Source: Clostridium omnivorum (lineage in GTDB: Bacteria > Bacillota > Clostridia > Clostridiales > Clostridiaceae). From it: a stretch of 64,000 bases of DNA. Made by a program: the position numbers and the translations under genes. Below, in pieces: positions 7,958 to 17,785 of this stretch. The notes beneath the pieces were generated by a model. That model worked only from the letters and a program-made list of their open reading frames with translations, had not been told where the DNA came from and ran no database searches. Numbering within the stretch: position 1 is the first letter of the stretch; each line of letters starts with the position of its first letter. The DNA lies in assembly GCF_026012015.1 (NCBI RefSeq), contig NZ_BRXR01000001.1, positions 62,001-126,000 on the forward strand, given 5' to 3'.

Positions 7958-8905
7958 ATGGCGAAAAACTCGTTAATCTTAGCGTTAATTCTCGCTGTAA
8001 GCAGTATTTCAGGTAGCAGTAATATTTACATGAAAAAGGATTTTGCTACTATTTCATATAAGCTTGAATTACCTAAAACAGATGATTTTCAGGGCTCAGA
8101 ATATATATATGTAAATGATATTTTACCTAATGAAAATATACCACAAAACTCAAGTGAAATAAATGATAAAAGTCTTAAATTACCCAATTCAGATATATTA
8201 AGGCTTAGTGCTACTGAAAAAAGCTGGTTCTATAAGCCCAGGACTGATGGTCTTACTCCTGAAGAACCAAAAGAGGTACTAGACCTAATAAAAAAATATA
8301 ATGGAAATTATGTAGGAGATACTTCAAAAAAAGTTCTATATTTAACTTTCGATGAAGGCTATGAAAATGGCTATACTGCTAAAATACTTGATGCATTAAA
8401 AGAAAACAATGTAAAAGCAGCATTCTTTGTAACAAGGCCCTATATCGACACCAACAAGGATTTAATTAAAAGGATGGTGGCTGAGGGCCACCTGGTATGT
8501 AATCACTCAAATACACATCCATCCATGGCTAAAGTTGCTTCTAGTGATAAGGAGAAATTCGAAAAGGAATTTACCATTACAGAACAGAGCTTTGAAGATG
8601 CAACAGGAACAAAGATGCCGAAGTTTTTTAGACCACCTATGGGTAAGTATAATGAGCTTTCTTTATACTACACTTATAAATTACAATATAAAACCATCTT
8701 TTGGAGTTTCGCCTATGCTGACTGGGAACCTAAAAAACAGCCAAGTCCTGAATATGCTAGAAAAGTAATCATGGAAAGAACTCATAATGGAAGCATTATA
8801 CTTCTACACGCTGTATCAAAAACTAATGCAGAACTTATGGATTCTTTAATTAAGGAATGGAAATCAAAAGGATATGAATTTAAAACTCTTAATGATTTAC
8901 CTTAA
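7958..8905 (+). CDS. pdaA: Delta-lactam-biosynthetic de-N-acetylase PdaA (spore cortex)
   Basis: 315 residues, NodB-type polysaccharide deacetylase. The PdaA form of the first motif, LTFDEGYENGYT (129-140), replaces the usual TFDDG; HSNTHPSM (183-190) supplies the metal-binding histidines, and FFRPPMGKYN and ILLHAVS complete the site. It removes the acetyl group from muramic acid after CwlD cleavage so that muramic delta-lactam of the spore cortex can form. The N-terminus has a short hydrophobic signal. A perfect AAAGGAGG ribosome site precedes ATG 7958. It is probably expressed in the forespore, though no clear sigma-G site could be fitted in the short divergent intergenic region. Confidence 0.92.
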   Translation: MAKNSLILALILAVSSISGSSNIYMKKDFATISYKLELPKTDDFQGSEYIYVNDILPNENIPQNSSEINDKSLKLPNSDILRLSATEKSWFYKPRTDGLTPEEPKEVLDLIKKYNGNYVGDTSKKVLYLTFDEGYENGYTAKILDALKENNVKAAFFVTRPYIDTNKDLIKRMVAEGHLVCNHSNTHPSMAKVASSDKEKFEKEFTITEQSFEDATGTKMPKFFRPPMGKYNELSLYYTYKLQYKTIFWSFAYADWEPKKQPSPEYARKVIMERTHNGSIILLHAVSKTNAELMDSLIKEWKSKGYEFKTLNDLP

Positions 8906-8946
8906 AAAAAATATAAGGAAACTCAAAAGTTTCCTTATATTTTTTA
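8904..8946. terminator. Bidirectional terminator between pdaA and the hut operon
   Basis: AAAAATATAAGGAAACT and AGTTTCCTTATATTTTT form a 17-bp stem with a short loop between two convergent genes. Confidence 0.88.
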
Positions 8947-9579
8947 AAGCTTTGAATTTACTATTTCTAATATCTCATTTTTCTTTGCATTACCATTTTC
9001 TATAAGTTCATTGCACTTCAATTGTATATTCTTTTTGTATTCTTCATCAGAAATACTTGAAAGATTTATCTTTACATTAAGTATAGCACTCTCAATTGCT
9101 GTTTGAAGCATAAGTGCTGCAACTCCAGCATCTGAAACCGCATTTTTATTACCATATTTACATGCTACAAGAACAAATTCATAAATACTATATGCCTTCT
9201 TAGCGACCTCAAATGGAACTTCTAAGGCTTTAACATAACCCTCTTTAATCTTATTACTTCTTATTACCTTTTCTTCTTCAGTTTCTTTAGGAAGTTTAAA
9301 TGCAGCCATTAATTGTAGAAACTCTTCTACATCCTTTTCCATTAAGGATAAGAACTCTTCTTTTGAAGTATCAGATTGCTTTAAACTATCTAAAATCATG
9401 TTTTTTGTATTTTCATCATATTCATTATAACTCTTCTTGCCTATAGTTAAATTGAATACCATGCAGCTCAGGGCACTACCAATGGAAGCAGATAATGCTG
9501 CCACACTCCCACCACCAGGTGCAGGAGAATTAGATGCCAATTCCTTTATAAATTCATTAACTGTTAAATTGCTTAACAC
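8944..9579 (-). CDS. fchA: Formiminotetrahydrofolate cyclodeaminase / methenyl-THF cyclohydrolase family
   Basis: 211 residues, FTCD_C all-helical family, with the signature SPAPGGGSVAALSASIGSAL near the N-terminus. In this context it most likely converts 5-formimino-THF made by FtcD into 5,10-methenyl-THF with release of ammonia. It is the last gene of the hut operon. The frame opens at 9612 inside hutI, but a GTG at 9579 has AGGTGG seven bases upstream and sits four bases after the hutI stop, so that start was chosen. The same family also includes methenyl-THF cyclohydrolases of acetogens. Confidence 0.85.
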   Translation of the reverse strand: MLSNLTVNEFIKELASNSPAPGGGSVAALSASIGSALSCMVFNLTIGKKSYNEYDENTKNMILDSLKQSDTSKEEFLSLMEKDVEEFLQLMAAFKLPKETEEEKVIRSNKIKEGYVKALEVPFEVAKKAYSIYEFVLVACKYGNKNAVSDAGVAALMLQTAIESAILNVKINLSSISDEEYKKNIQLKCNELIENGNAKKNEILEIVNSKL

Positions 9580-9583
9580 AATA

Positions 9584-10849
9584 CTACCACCTTTCAACAA
9601 TTTTATTATCATCCACTACTAGCTTACCATTTTTTATTACACTTTTCACCGAATTTATTCCAAAATGGTAAATTAAATAATTAAGGCTTTTACTATTAAA
9701 TATTACTAAATCAGCTTTTTTTCCTGGTTCTATGCTTCCTATTTCATCATTTTTTCCAATTGCATAGGCTGCATTTATAGTCATAGAATTTATAATTTCT
9801 TCTGGAGTAAGCCTCATTCCAAAACATGCAAACGTCATTACGTTCTGTAGTGATTCTGTTGGCGATGTCCCTGGATTGCAGTCTGTAGCTAATGCTATTG
9901 GAACATTTTCTTTTATCATAGTCCTAGCATCTGCAAACTTATTAAGCATAAGATAAAAAGAGGTGGATGGCAACAGAACTGCTACAACACCTTTATTCGC
10001 TAGCTCCTTTATACCTTCTAGTGAAGCTCCTACCAAATGCTCTGCTGAAGTAGCATTTAGCTCTGCAGCCAGCTCTGCTCCCCCAATTGGCTTTATCTCA
10101 TCTGCATGTATCTTTACTTTAAGTCCTTTCTCCGCTCCAGCTTTTAATATTCTCCTGCTTTCTTCAACACTGAAAACTCCTTCTTCACAAAAGCAGTCAA
10201 TGAAATTAGCCAACTTATTTTTTCCCACATAAGGAATAACCTCATTAATCATTAGATCAATATATCCATCTCTATTTTCCTTATACTCTTCTGGAATTGC
10301 ATGAGCACCTAAGTAAGTAGACACAATATCTATAGGATGTTCATCATTAAGTTTTTTATTTACGTTAAGCATTTTAATTTCATCTTCAAAATTAAGTCCA
10401 TATCCGGATTTACTTTCTATTGTAGTTGTACCATGAAGCAGCATTAAATCCAGCCTCTTCTTAGTTTCCTCTGAAAGTATATCCGAATCAGCCTTTCTAG
10501 TATTTCTTACTGTACTTAATATTCCGCCTCCATTATTGAGTATTTCTATATAGCTTACATTATTTAGCTTTAATGCTAACTCCTTTTCTCTTGAACCTCC
10601 ATATACAACATGAGTATGGCTGTCTATGAGTCCTGGAGTCACAGTCATGTTTTCACCATTTATAATAGTGGTGTCTTCTTTCAAATATTTTTTATAATCC
10701 TCACCTTTGCCAACAGCTAATATTTTATCTTCTTCAATTACTACAAATCCATTATCTATAATTCCAGCATCATTAAGGCTTTCTCCAGTTTTAATAGCAT
10801 TACCTCTACAGGTTACTAGGCATCCTATATTTTTAATTACCGTATTCAC
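9584..10849 (-). CDS. hutI: Imidazolonepropionase
   Basis: 421 residues, amidohydrolase family. It opens the ring of 4-imidazolone-5-propanoate to N-formiminoglutamate, the third step of histidine breakdown. Metal ligands are visible as DSHTHVVYGG, KIHADEI and ALATDCNPG. The frame stays open to a TTG at 10867, but that would translate the ribosome site itself (AAGGAGGAGAGAT); the GTG at 10849 directly after it is the true start. It is followed at once by the cyclodeaminase gene and preceded by a 180-base gap with a hairpin. Confidence 0.94.
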   Translation of the reverse strand: MNTVIKNIGCLVTCRGNAIKTGESLNDAGIIDNGFVVIEEDKILAVGKGEDYKKYLKEDTTIINGENMTVTPGLIDSHTHVVYGGSREKELALKLNNVSYIEILNNGGGILSTVRNTRKADSDILSEETKKRLDLMLLHGTTTIESKSGYGLNFEDEIKMLNVNKKLNDEHPIDIVSTYLGAHAIPEEYKENRDGYIDLMINEVIPYVGKNKLANFIDCFCEEGVFSVEESRRILKAGAEKGLKVKIHADEIKPIGGAELAAELNATSAEHLVGASLEGIKELANKGVVAVLLPSTSFYLMLNKFADARTMIKENVPIALATDCNPGTSPTESLQNVMTFACFGMRLTPEEIINSMTINAAYAIGKNDEIGSIEPGKKADLVIFNSKSLNYLIYHFGINSVKSVIKNGKLVVDDNKIVERW

Positions 10850-10993
10850 ATCTCTCCTCCTTATCAATTATATTTCAGAGTAATTTGCTGATTTTCATCA
10901 GCAAGTGTACTAAATAAATTTTAATGCTAATTATCATTAGTTAAATTACCCGTTAAAGTACATTTATGACTTTTCCAACTTTATATATAGAAT

Positions 10994-11019
10994 GGAGAAA
11001 TAGATAACTCTATTTCTCC
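10994..11019 (-). terminator. Hairpin between ftcD and hutI (weak terminator or processing site)
   Basis: GGAGAAATAG and CTATTTCTCC form a 10-bp stem with a six-base loop in the gap between ftcD and hutI. No real T run follows on the minus strand, so it may partly stop transcription or stabilise the upstream mRNA. Confidence 0.5.
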
Positions 11020-11030
11020 AAGCTCATTTT

Positions 11031-11927
11031 TTATTCCCAAATCCTCTTTTCAAGTATTTGATCTATAGAAAAGTTTTCAATTTGCAAATAGTATTCAGCA
11101 CATTGAATTAGTGCCTGCATAGGAACAAGACCTATAACTTCACTTCCTATAACAGGAACTCCATATCTTTTTGCTTCCATCTTCACCATTTCATATGCTC
11201 TATATACTGCAGTTTTCTCATAATTAACTAAATTCATGGACACTTGAGCAATATTTCTGTCCTCTAGTTTAACTCCCATTGCCTTAACATATCTAAGTCC
11301 ACCACCAATATGTCTTACAATCTTTGCAATGTTATTTGCAATTTCCACATTATCTGTGCCTAAATTTACATTAAATGCTACTAGTGGAACTCTTGCACCT
11401 ACTGCAACACATCCTCCTTTAACATTGACTTCACTAGGACCATAATCTGGCGACCATCCCTTTTGTTTTATCTTTTCAAAGAAGCCTTCATACTGACCTT
11501 TTCTTACAACAGCTAAGTTTTGTCTTTCTGGAGCTGATGCTGCATCCTCATACAAATAAACTGGTATACTAAAGTTCTCAGCTATCTTTTTACCAACGCT
11601 TTTTGCAAGTTCAATACACTCTTCCATAGTAACATTAGAAACCGGTACAAAAGGAACTACATCTAAAGCTCCCATTCTTGGATGTCCTCCTTGATGACAA
11701 GTCATATCTATATTCTCATATACTTGCTTTGCCATATCAAGAATTGCTTCCTCTACTCTCTCTGGCTCACCAATGAAGGTTACAACTGTTCTATTATGAT
11801 CTGCATCTGATGAATAGTCTAAAAGCTTTACGCCTTGCCTGCCTCTTAGAGTATCAATAATTTTTTCAATAACTTCCTTATTTCTGCCTTCGCTAAAATT
11901 TGGTATACATTCTACAATCTTACTCAT
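11031..11927 (-). CDS. ftcD: Glutamate formimidoyltransferase
   Basis: 298 residues, the single-domain bacterial form of the formiminotransferase. It transfers the formimino group of formiminoglutamate to tetrahydrofolate and yields glutamate. Family signatures are ECIPNFSEGRN at the N-terminus, SDADHNRTVVTF, and HQGGHPRMGALDVVPFVP, which contains the catalytic histidine. The cyclodeaminase half that is fused in mammals is the separate gene at 8944-9579. It lies 16 bases after hutU. Confidence 0.94.
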   Translation of the reverse strand: MSKIVECIPNFSEGRNKEVIEKIIDTLRGRQGVKLLDYSSDADHNRTVVTFIGEPERVEEAILDMAKQVYENIDMTCHQGGHPRMGALDVVPFVPVSNVTMEECIELAKSVGKKIAENFSIPVYLYEDAASAPERQNLAVVRKGQYEGFFEKIKQKGWSPDYGPSEVNVKGGCVAVGARVPLVAFNVNLGTDNVEIANNIAKIVRHIGGGLRYVKAMGVKLEDRNIAQVSMNLVNYEKTAVYRAYEMVKMEAKRYGVPVIGSEVIGLVPMQALIQCAEYYLQIENFSIDQILEKRIWE

Positions 11928-11943
11928 TGTTGCCCTCCTAAGC

Positions 11944-13599
11944 TTACTTTTTTAACATTGGTATTTTTATATCATCATGCTCCTTAGCAAATTTGATAGC
12001 TTCTTCATAGCCTGCATCAGCATGTCTAAGTACTCCCATTCCTGGATCCGTAGTTAAAACTCTTCTTATTCTTTCATCAGTTTCATAACTTCCATCACAT
12101 ACAATTACCTGACCCGCATGTTGCGAGTATCCTATACCTACTCCACCGCCGTGATGGAAGGATACCCAGGTAGCTCCACCTATTGCATTAATTCCAAAGT
12201 TTAATAATGCCCAGTCAGAAATCGCATCTGAACCATCCTTCATACCTTCAGTTTCTCTATTTGGTGAAGCAACAGAACCACAATCTAGATGGTCTCTTCC
12301 TATTACGATTGGAGCTTTTACTTCTCCATTTCTGACCATTTCATTTATGGCAAGACCGAATTTAGCTCTTTCTCCATAGCCAAGCCAGCATATTCTTGAA
12401 GGTAATCCTTGAAAGGCAATCCTTTCTCCAGCCATCTTTATCCATCTATTTAAGTGGGAATCATTTGGGAAAAGCTCTAATACTTTTCTATCTGTAGCAT
12501 AAATGTCCTCCGGATCTCCAGAAAGTGCAGCCCATCTAAATGGTCCCTTTCCTTCGCAGAATAATGGCCTAATATATGCAGGAACAAAACCTGGAAAATC
12601 AAAAGCATTTTTTAGTCCTTCTTCATAAGCAACTTGTCTAATGTTATTTCCATAATCGAAGGTTTCTGCCCCTCTCTTTTGGAATTCAAGCATACATTCA
12701 ACATGTACTCTTATACTCTTTTTCGCCTGTTTAATATATTCTTCTGGGTTTTCTTGTCTTAATTTTAAAGCATCCTCATAGCTCATACCTCCAGGAACAT
12801 ATCCACCCAAGGTATCATGTGCTGAAGTTTGATCTGTTACAACATCTGGTTGGAAGCCCATTTGAATGAATTTAGGGTACACATCAGAGCAATTTCCAAG
12901 TAAAGCTATAGATAATGCCCTTCCTTCTTTTTTTGCCTCTAAAGCCATATTAACAGCTTCTGCAGGGTCTTCCACTAAAACATCAACATATTTTGTATCT
13001 AAACGTCTTTGAATTCTATTTCTATCAACTTCTACACAAATAGCTACTCCTTCATTCATTGTTACAGCTAGAGGCTGAGCTCCACTCATCCCTCCAAGTC
13101 CACCAGTCAAAGTAATAGTTCCCTTTAATGAATCCTTAAATTTCTTATGTGCTACTGCTGCTAAAGTTTCATATGTCCCCTGAAGTATTCCTTGTGTACC
13201 TATATATATCCAGCTTCCAGCTGTCATTTGTCCATACATTGTAAGTCCTTGTCTTTCTAATTCTCTAAAGTAATCCCAATTAGCCCAATGTGGAACAAGA
13301 TTAGAATTTGCTATTATGGCTCTTGGTGCATCCTTATGTGATTTGAAAACTCCAACTGGCTTACCTGATTGTACAAGCATTGTCTCGTCATCTTCAAGTT
13401 CCTTTATGGTTTTTACAAGAGCATCAAAGCACTCCCAATTTCGTGCTGCTCTTCCTGTTCCTCCATAAACTATTAGATTATCTGGATCCTCAGCATTAGC
13501 TGGGTCTAGATTATTCATTAGCATTCTTAAAATTCCTTCCTGTTGCCAACCCTTACAAGAAAGTTCAGTACCTCTTGGCGCTCTTATTTCTCTATGCAT
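11944..13599 (-). CDS. hutU: Urocanate hydratase
   Basis: 551 residues, the usual length. It adds water to urocanate to give imidazolonepropionate and uses tightly bound NAD+. The sequence has [13 protein letters not shown] near the start, [15 protein letters not shown], and [16 protein letters not shown] with the conserved cysteine, all typical of the family. It is the second gene of the hut operon, 24 bases after hutH. Confidence 0.96.
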   Translation of the reverse strand: MHREIRAPRGTELSCKGWQQEGILRMLMNNLDPANAEDPDNLIVYGGTGRAARNWECFDALVKTIKELEDDETMLVQSGKPVGVFKSHKDAPRAIIANSNLVPHWANWDYFRELERQGLTMYGQMTAGSWIYIGTQGILQGTYETLAAVAHKKFKDSLKGTITLTGGLGGMSGAQPLAVTMNEGVAICVEVDRNRIQRRLDTKYVDVLVEDPAEAVNMALEAKKEGRALSIALLGNCSDVYPKFIQMGFQPDVVTDQTSAHDTLGGYVPGGMSYEDALKLRQENPEEYIKQAKKSIRVHVECMLEFQKRGAETFDYGNNIRQVAYEEGLKNAFDFPGFVPAYIRPLFCEGKGPFRWAALSGDPEDIYATDRKVLELFPNDSHLNRWIKMAGERIAFQGLPSRICWLGYGERAKFGLAINEMVRNGEVKAPIVIGRDHLDCGSVASPNRETEGMKDGSDAISDWALLNFGINAIGGATWVSFHHGGGVGIGYSQHAGQVIVCDGSYETDERIRRVLTTDPGMGVLRHADAGYEEAIKFAKEHDDIKIPMLKK

Positions 13600-13623
13600 T
13601 TTATTTTCCTCCTTCTATTAAGT

Positions 13624-15147
13624 TTAATATTTTATTTTTACAACTTTTTCTACTTCATTAATTAAAGTTCTATTTGATAATAATTCAGTACACTTATCTA
13701 AGTCTTTATACATAATTCTATCTTCTTCAATAAAGCTAAGATTTTCTCTAACAACTCTATAAGCTGCGCTAGTACCTATGCCTAGTTTTACATTTTCCCT
13801 GAAGTCTATTGCTTGACAAGCTGCCATTATTTCAGTTGCTATTACTCTCTTTACATTTTCAATAATATCCCTGCTTTTTCTAGCTGCTATAGTACCCATA
13901 CTTACATGATCCTCTTGGTTTGCAGAGGAAGGTATTGAGTCTACAGAAGCAGGATGAGCAAGTACCTTATTTTCAGATACTAATGCTGCAGCTGCATATT
14001 GCGTTATCATAAACCCTGAATTTAGTCCACCTTTTTTTACCAAAAAGGCTGGCAAATCATTTAGTTGATAATTAATCAATCTCTCAATTCTTCTTTCAGA
14101 TATGTTACCAAGCTCTGCAGCAGCTATTCCTAAAAAATCAAAGCTTAGAGCCATAGGTTGCCCATGGAAATTTCCACCTGATATAACATTCCCATTCTCA
14201 GTTATTACTGGATTATCAGTTGCTGAATTCATCTCAATAAGAACTCTTTCAAGTACATAATTTATTGCATCTTTGCTAGCACCATGTACCTGAGGGATGC
14301 ATCTTAAAGTATAAGCATCTTGAACTCTTAGTTCACCTTGGTTTGTAACTAGGTTGCTGCCTTCAACTAGATTAAGCATATTTTCTGCAGTTGTCATCTG
14401 ACCCTTATGAGGTCTTATACTATGTACTTCTGGATAAAAAGCATCCTTTATTCCTCTTAGTGCCTCCATAGTTAATGCTGAGGATACATCGGCTAGCTTT
14501 AAAAGCTGTATTGCCTCATCAACTGCCAGTGCTCCTACAGCTGTCATTACTTGAGTACCATTTATAAGGGCTAACCCTTCCTTTGCGGTTAATTCAACTA
14601 ACGGTATTCCAGCCCTATCCATTGCATCTTTCCCATTTAATATTTCACCTTTATACTCCGCTTCTCCTTCGCCAATCATAGGCAATACCATATGCGCAAG
14701 TGGTGCCAAATCACCAGAAGCCCCTAAAGAACCTTTTTCAGGGATTATAGGATGTACCCCTTTATTTATCATCTCAATCAAGGTATTTAGAGCATTTAAA
14801 GTTATACCTGAATATCCCTTAGAAAGAGCATTTGCCCTTAAAAGCATAATAGCCCTAACTACTTCTGTAGGAAAGCTTTTGCCATAACCACAAGCATGGG
14901 ATAATATTAGATTTTTCTGCAATGTTTTACAATCATTTTGTGTAATTACCACATCAGAAAACTTGCCAAAACCTGTGGTAATTCCATATACCACTTCATC
15001 ATTTTTTACAATACGTTCTACAATCTTCCTAGATTTTTCTACTCTTTTTTGTGCCCCTTCATGAAGTACTACCTTATAGCCTTGCTTAGCAACTGCAACT
15101 AGCTGATCTAAGGTCAAGCCATTTCCATCAATAATTACTGTATTCAT
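13624..15147 (-). CDS. hutH: Histidine ammonia-lyase
   Basis: 507 residues. It removes ammonia from L-histidine to give urocanate. The Ala-Ser-Gly triplet that cyclises to the MIO cofactor is at residues 143-145 in GSLGASGDLAPL. Other family blocks such as YGITTGFGKFSD and NPVITENGNVISGGNFHGQP are present. It is the first gene of the hut operon. The 255 bases upstream hold a dyad with some likeness to a CodY box and the terminator of the preceding pepV gene. Confidence 0.96.
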   Translation of the reverse strand: MNTVIIDGNGLTLDQLVAVAKQGYKVVLHEGAQKRVEKSRKIVERIVKNDEVVYGITTGFGKFSDVVITQNDCKTLQKNLILSHACGYGKSFPTEVVRAIMLLRANALSKGYSGITLNALNTLIEMINKGVHPIIPEKGSLGASGDLAPLAHMVLPMIGEGEAEYKGEILNGKDAMDRAGIPLVELTAKEGLALINGTQVMTAVGALAVDEAIQLLKLADVSSALTMEALRGIKDAFYPEVHSIRPHKGQMTTAENMLNLVEGSNLVTNQGELRVQDAYTLRCIPQVHGASKDAINYVLERVLIEMNSATDNPVITENGNVISGGNFHGQPMALSFDFLGIAAAELGNISERRIERLINYQLNDLPAFLVKKGGLNSGFMITQYAAAALVSENKVLAHPASVDSIPSSANQEDHVSMGTIAARKSRDIIENVKRVIATEIMAACQAIDFRENVKLGIGTSAAYRVVRENLSFIEEDRIMYKDLDKCTELLSNRTLINEVEKVVKIKY

Positions 15148-15219
15148 AAAATTCTCTCCCCATTTATAGAATTTTCTTACTATTATAATTATTCTATATA
15201 AATTTGTAATAACCTTCTT

Positions 15220-15249
15220 AATGTATCATTTGAATATTCTGAATACATT
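15220..15249. promoter_or_regulatory. Dyad upstream of hutH, possible CodY-type operator
   Basis: AATGTAT and ATACATT arms flank a GAATATTC palindrome. Within it, 15233-15247 (AATATTCTGAATACA) matches 11 of 15 positions of the CodY consensus AATTTTCWGAAAATT. It lies about 75-100 bases ahead of hutH. CodY regulation of hut is known in Bacillus; here it is inference. Confidence 0.4.
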
Positions 15250-15341
15250 TGCAATAGTATCAGTTTATAACGCTAAAAAGATAACTTAATGTCATATTAC
15301 CTGAAAAACTTTATATTATAATTAACATGTTCTATGCAATG

Positions 15342-15381
15342 AAAAAATAAAAGCCCTGTACTATTTTTAAATAATACAGGG
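15342..15381 (-). terminator. Terminator after the pepV dipeptidase gene
   Basis: On the minus strand CCCTGTATTATT and AATAGTACAGGG pair around a short loop, followed by CTTTTATTTTTTC. It separates pepV from the hut operon. Confidence 0.85.
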
Positions 15382-15402
15382 TACATTTAAACTAACATTA
15401 TT

Positions 15403-16785
15403 TTATTTTGATAATTCCATTATTGCACTAGCATAAATATTAGTCATTTTCATCAAATCTTCTATTTCAATATATTCATTTGCTTGATGATCAAGATCAG
15501 GTTTACCTGGGAATATCGGTCCAAAGGCTACCATGTTTGGCATTTCTTTTGCATAGGTACCGCCTCCGATAGCTATTGGCTCTGCTTTATCTCCAGTATG
15601 TTTTTCATATACATCAAGTAGAGTTCTAATTAATTTATGATCCCTTGGAAAATAAAGTGGTTCTTGATGAGAAAAGTCTTCAATTTTAAAACCAAGAGGC
15701 TTTATTTTTTCTTCCATAGGATTCATCATATTTTCGAGCTTAAATGTAACCGGATATCTTAAATTTAATCCAAGGGATATAGTATCTCCTTCTGTGCTAA
15801 TTGTACCAACATTAAAAGTAAGATATCCTGAATCTTCATCATGAAGCTTTATTCCAAAACCTTCTCCATTGTATTCCATTCCAATATTTTTTGCTAAAAA
15901 CTCTACGCTGTTTTTAAGGTCACCTTTAAGAATATTCATATGGTCTAAAAGTATTATAGCTTGCATAATGGCATTTTTACCTAGTTCTGGTGTACTACCA
16001 TGAGCGGATACTCCATAAGACTTTATTATTAGTGTGTCATTTTCAATTTCATACTTAATATTTGCATTATTTTCAGCATTAAAGCTATCAATTTTCTTAG
16101 TGCATTCACCTATACCTTGTATTTTCAAAGCTAGTTCACAATAGTCTGGAACCATATTAGGTCTTTGCCCACCTTTTATATACACTATTGGTTCTAAGCC
16201 TGCTTCAACTTTTTTAACTAAGTTAAATACAGTTAATCCCTTTTCTCCAAATATTACTGGAAAATCTGCATCTGGTGTAAATCCAATGGTTGGTTGTTCT
16301 TCATGTTCTTTGTAGTATTCCATATCAGCAGAACCAGTTTCTTCATTAGTACCTAGTATGATTCTTATTCTTTTATTTGGTACATAACCTGACTCTTTTA
16401 AAGAATACATAGCATAAAGTGCTGCCATTATAGGTCCTTTATCATCAAGAGATCCTCTTGCATATATCTTACCATCATGTATTTCTGCTCCATATGGAGG
16501 GTATAACCACCCATCACCTTCTGGAACTACATCAAGATGTCCAAGTACACCTACCATTTCACTTGAACTTCCCCACTCTATATATCCAACATAGCCATCC
16601 ATATACTTTGTTGTAAAACCAAGCTTTTCTCCAAGTTTCAAGGCATGCTTTAATGCATTGTCTATTCCTTCTCCAAATGGCATTCCTGGTTTTTCCTCAC
16701 TAAGAACACTTTTTATCTTTAGTAAATTTTGTGTTTCACTTACCAATTCCTCTTTTAAGGAATTTATCTTCTCACTATAGCTCAT
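15403..16785 (-). CDS. pepV: M20 family dipeptidase PepV
   Basis: 460 residues, M20A metallopeptidase of the PepV/carnosinase-like group. Zinc ligands and catalytic acids are visible in GVLGHLDVVPEGDGW, ARGSLDDKGP and LGTNEETGSADM. PepV hydrolyses a wide range of dipeptides, including beta-Ala-His in some members. It is cytoplasmic with no signal peptide. The gene lies directly upstream of the hut operon in the same direction but behind its own terminator, so any link with histidine supply is suggestive only. Confidence 0.92.
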   Translation of the reverse strand: MSYSEKINSLKEELVSETQNLLKIKSVLSEEKPGMPFGEGIDNALKHALKLGEKLGFTTKYMDGYVGYIEWGSSSEMVGVLGHLDVVPEGDGWLYPPYGAEIHDGKIYARGSLDDKGPIMAALYAMYSLKESGYVPNKRIRIILGTNEETGSADMEYYKEHEEQPTIGFTPDADFPVIFGEKGLTVFNLVKKVEAGLEPIVYIKGGQRPNMVPDYCELALKIQGIGECTKKIDSFNAENNANIKYEIENDTLIIKSYGVSAHGSTPELGKNAIMQAIILLDHMNILKGDLKNSVEFLAKNIGMEYNGEGFGIKLHDEDSGYLTFNVGTISTEGDTISLGLNLRYPVTFKLENMMNPMEEKIKPLGFKIEDFSHQEPLYFPRDHKLIRTLLDVYEKHTGDKAEPIAIGGGTYAKEMPNMVAFGPIFPGKPDLDHQANEYIEIEDLMKMTNIYASAIMELSK

Positions 16786-16827
16786 AGCTATTCCTCCTTA
16801 AAAATTAATATATTTAAGTATTCTATA

Positions 16828-17739
16828 TTATACTGCATTATCCTTCTTAGAAAGAAGTTTTAAAATTTGCTTTTTATCTACAGATAAAATTAAAATTGAA
16901 AGCATTATAAAAAAACTCCCCAAAATTGTATTTGGAGTAATCTTATCTCTAAAAATCAAATAAGATAAAACCATACTAACTATAGGTTCTAAGTTGCTAA
17001 ATATTGATGCATTTGATGGACCAATAATTTTTACTCCTTGTACAAAAGTTATTAAAGCTATAACTGTTGATATAAAAGCTAGCAATATTATGCATAGAAA
17101 TCCGTATAATGATATATTGAAACTGATGCTTTTATTTATACTCCCTGCTAATAGCATTGTGATGCTTGAAGCTAAGGAAACATAATAAGTAATTACAAAA
17201 CTGTTTACACTGCTTATTTCCTTATTAGACAAACCTAACACGTATATAGAATAAAAAAGTGAAGCTAACAATGCTAGAATCAATCCCTGTATATTAATTA
17301 AGCTGCCACCTGTAAAGCCTATAAGTAGATATACTCCTAGCAATGACACAATAAGTGATACAATTTTCTTCCTATAGAATTTCTCTCCATAAATAATAAA
17401 TGATAGTATAGTTACAATACTTGGATATAAGTATAGTATCATTGTAGCAAGGCCTGCAGCTATATAATTATAGGATAAAAACAAACACAGCGCTGTACCT
17501 GAATATCCTAATATGCCAAAAATCATCAAAAGTACGAATTGTTTTTTTTCAATTTTTAAGCTTATTCCTTTTATTTTCAAATATAAAAATATCATTATTG
17601 CAGCTGACATAAATCTTAAAAATAGAACATTAAAAGGATTACCACCTTGACTATACGAAAGTTTAGCTAATATGGGTATTATTCCAAAAGAAATCGATGA
17701 TAAAACTATATATAAAATTCCCTTAGTACTCTGCTTCAT
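16828..17739 (-). CDS. EamA/DMT superfamily permease
   Basis: 303 residues with about ten predicted membrane helices arranged as two EamA repeats; GPSNASIFSNLEPIVSMVLSYLIF in the second half is typical of the drug/metabolite transporter superfamily. The substrate cannot be told from sequence; relatives export amino acids or other small metabolites. It starts at an ATG behind a GGAGGGGGG ribosome site and lies between murJ and pepV in the same direction. Confidence 0.85.
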   Translation of the reverse strand: MKQSTKGILYIVLSSISFGIIPILAKLSYSQGGNPFNVLFLRFMSAAIMIFLYLKIKGISLKIEKKQFVLLMIFGILGYSGTALCLFLSYNYIAAGLATMILYLYPSIVTILSFIIYGEKFYRKKIVSLIVSLLGVYLLIGFTGGSLINIQGLILALLASLFYSIYVLGLSNKEISSVNSFVITYYVSLASSITMLLAGSINKSISFNISLYGFLCIILLAFISTVIALITFVQGVKIIGPSNASIFSNLEPIVSMVLSYLIFRDKITPNTILGSFFIMLSILILSVDKKQILKLLSKKDNAV

Positions 17740-17785
17740 CTATTTCCCCCCTCCTAGATAAATTAATAACTACGTAAAACAGTTA

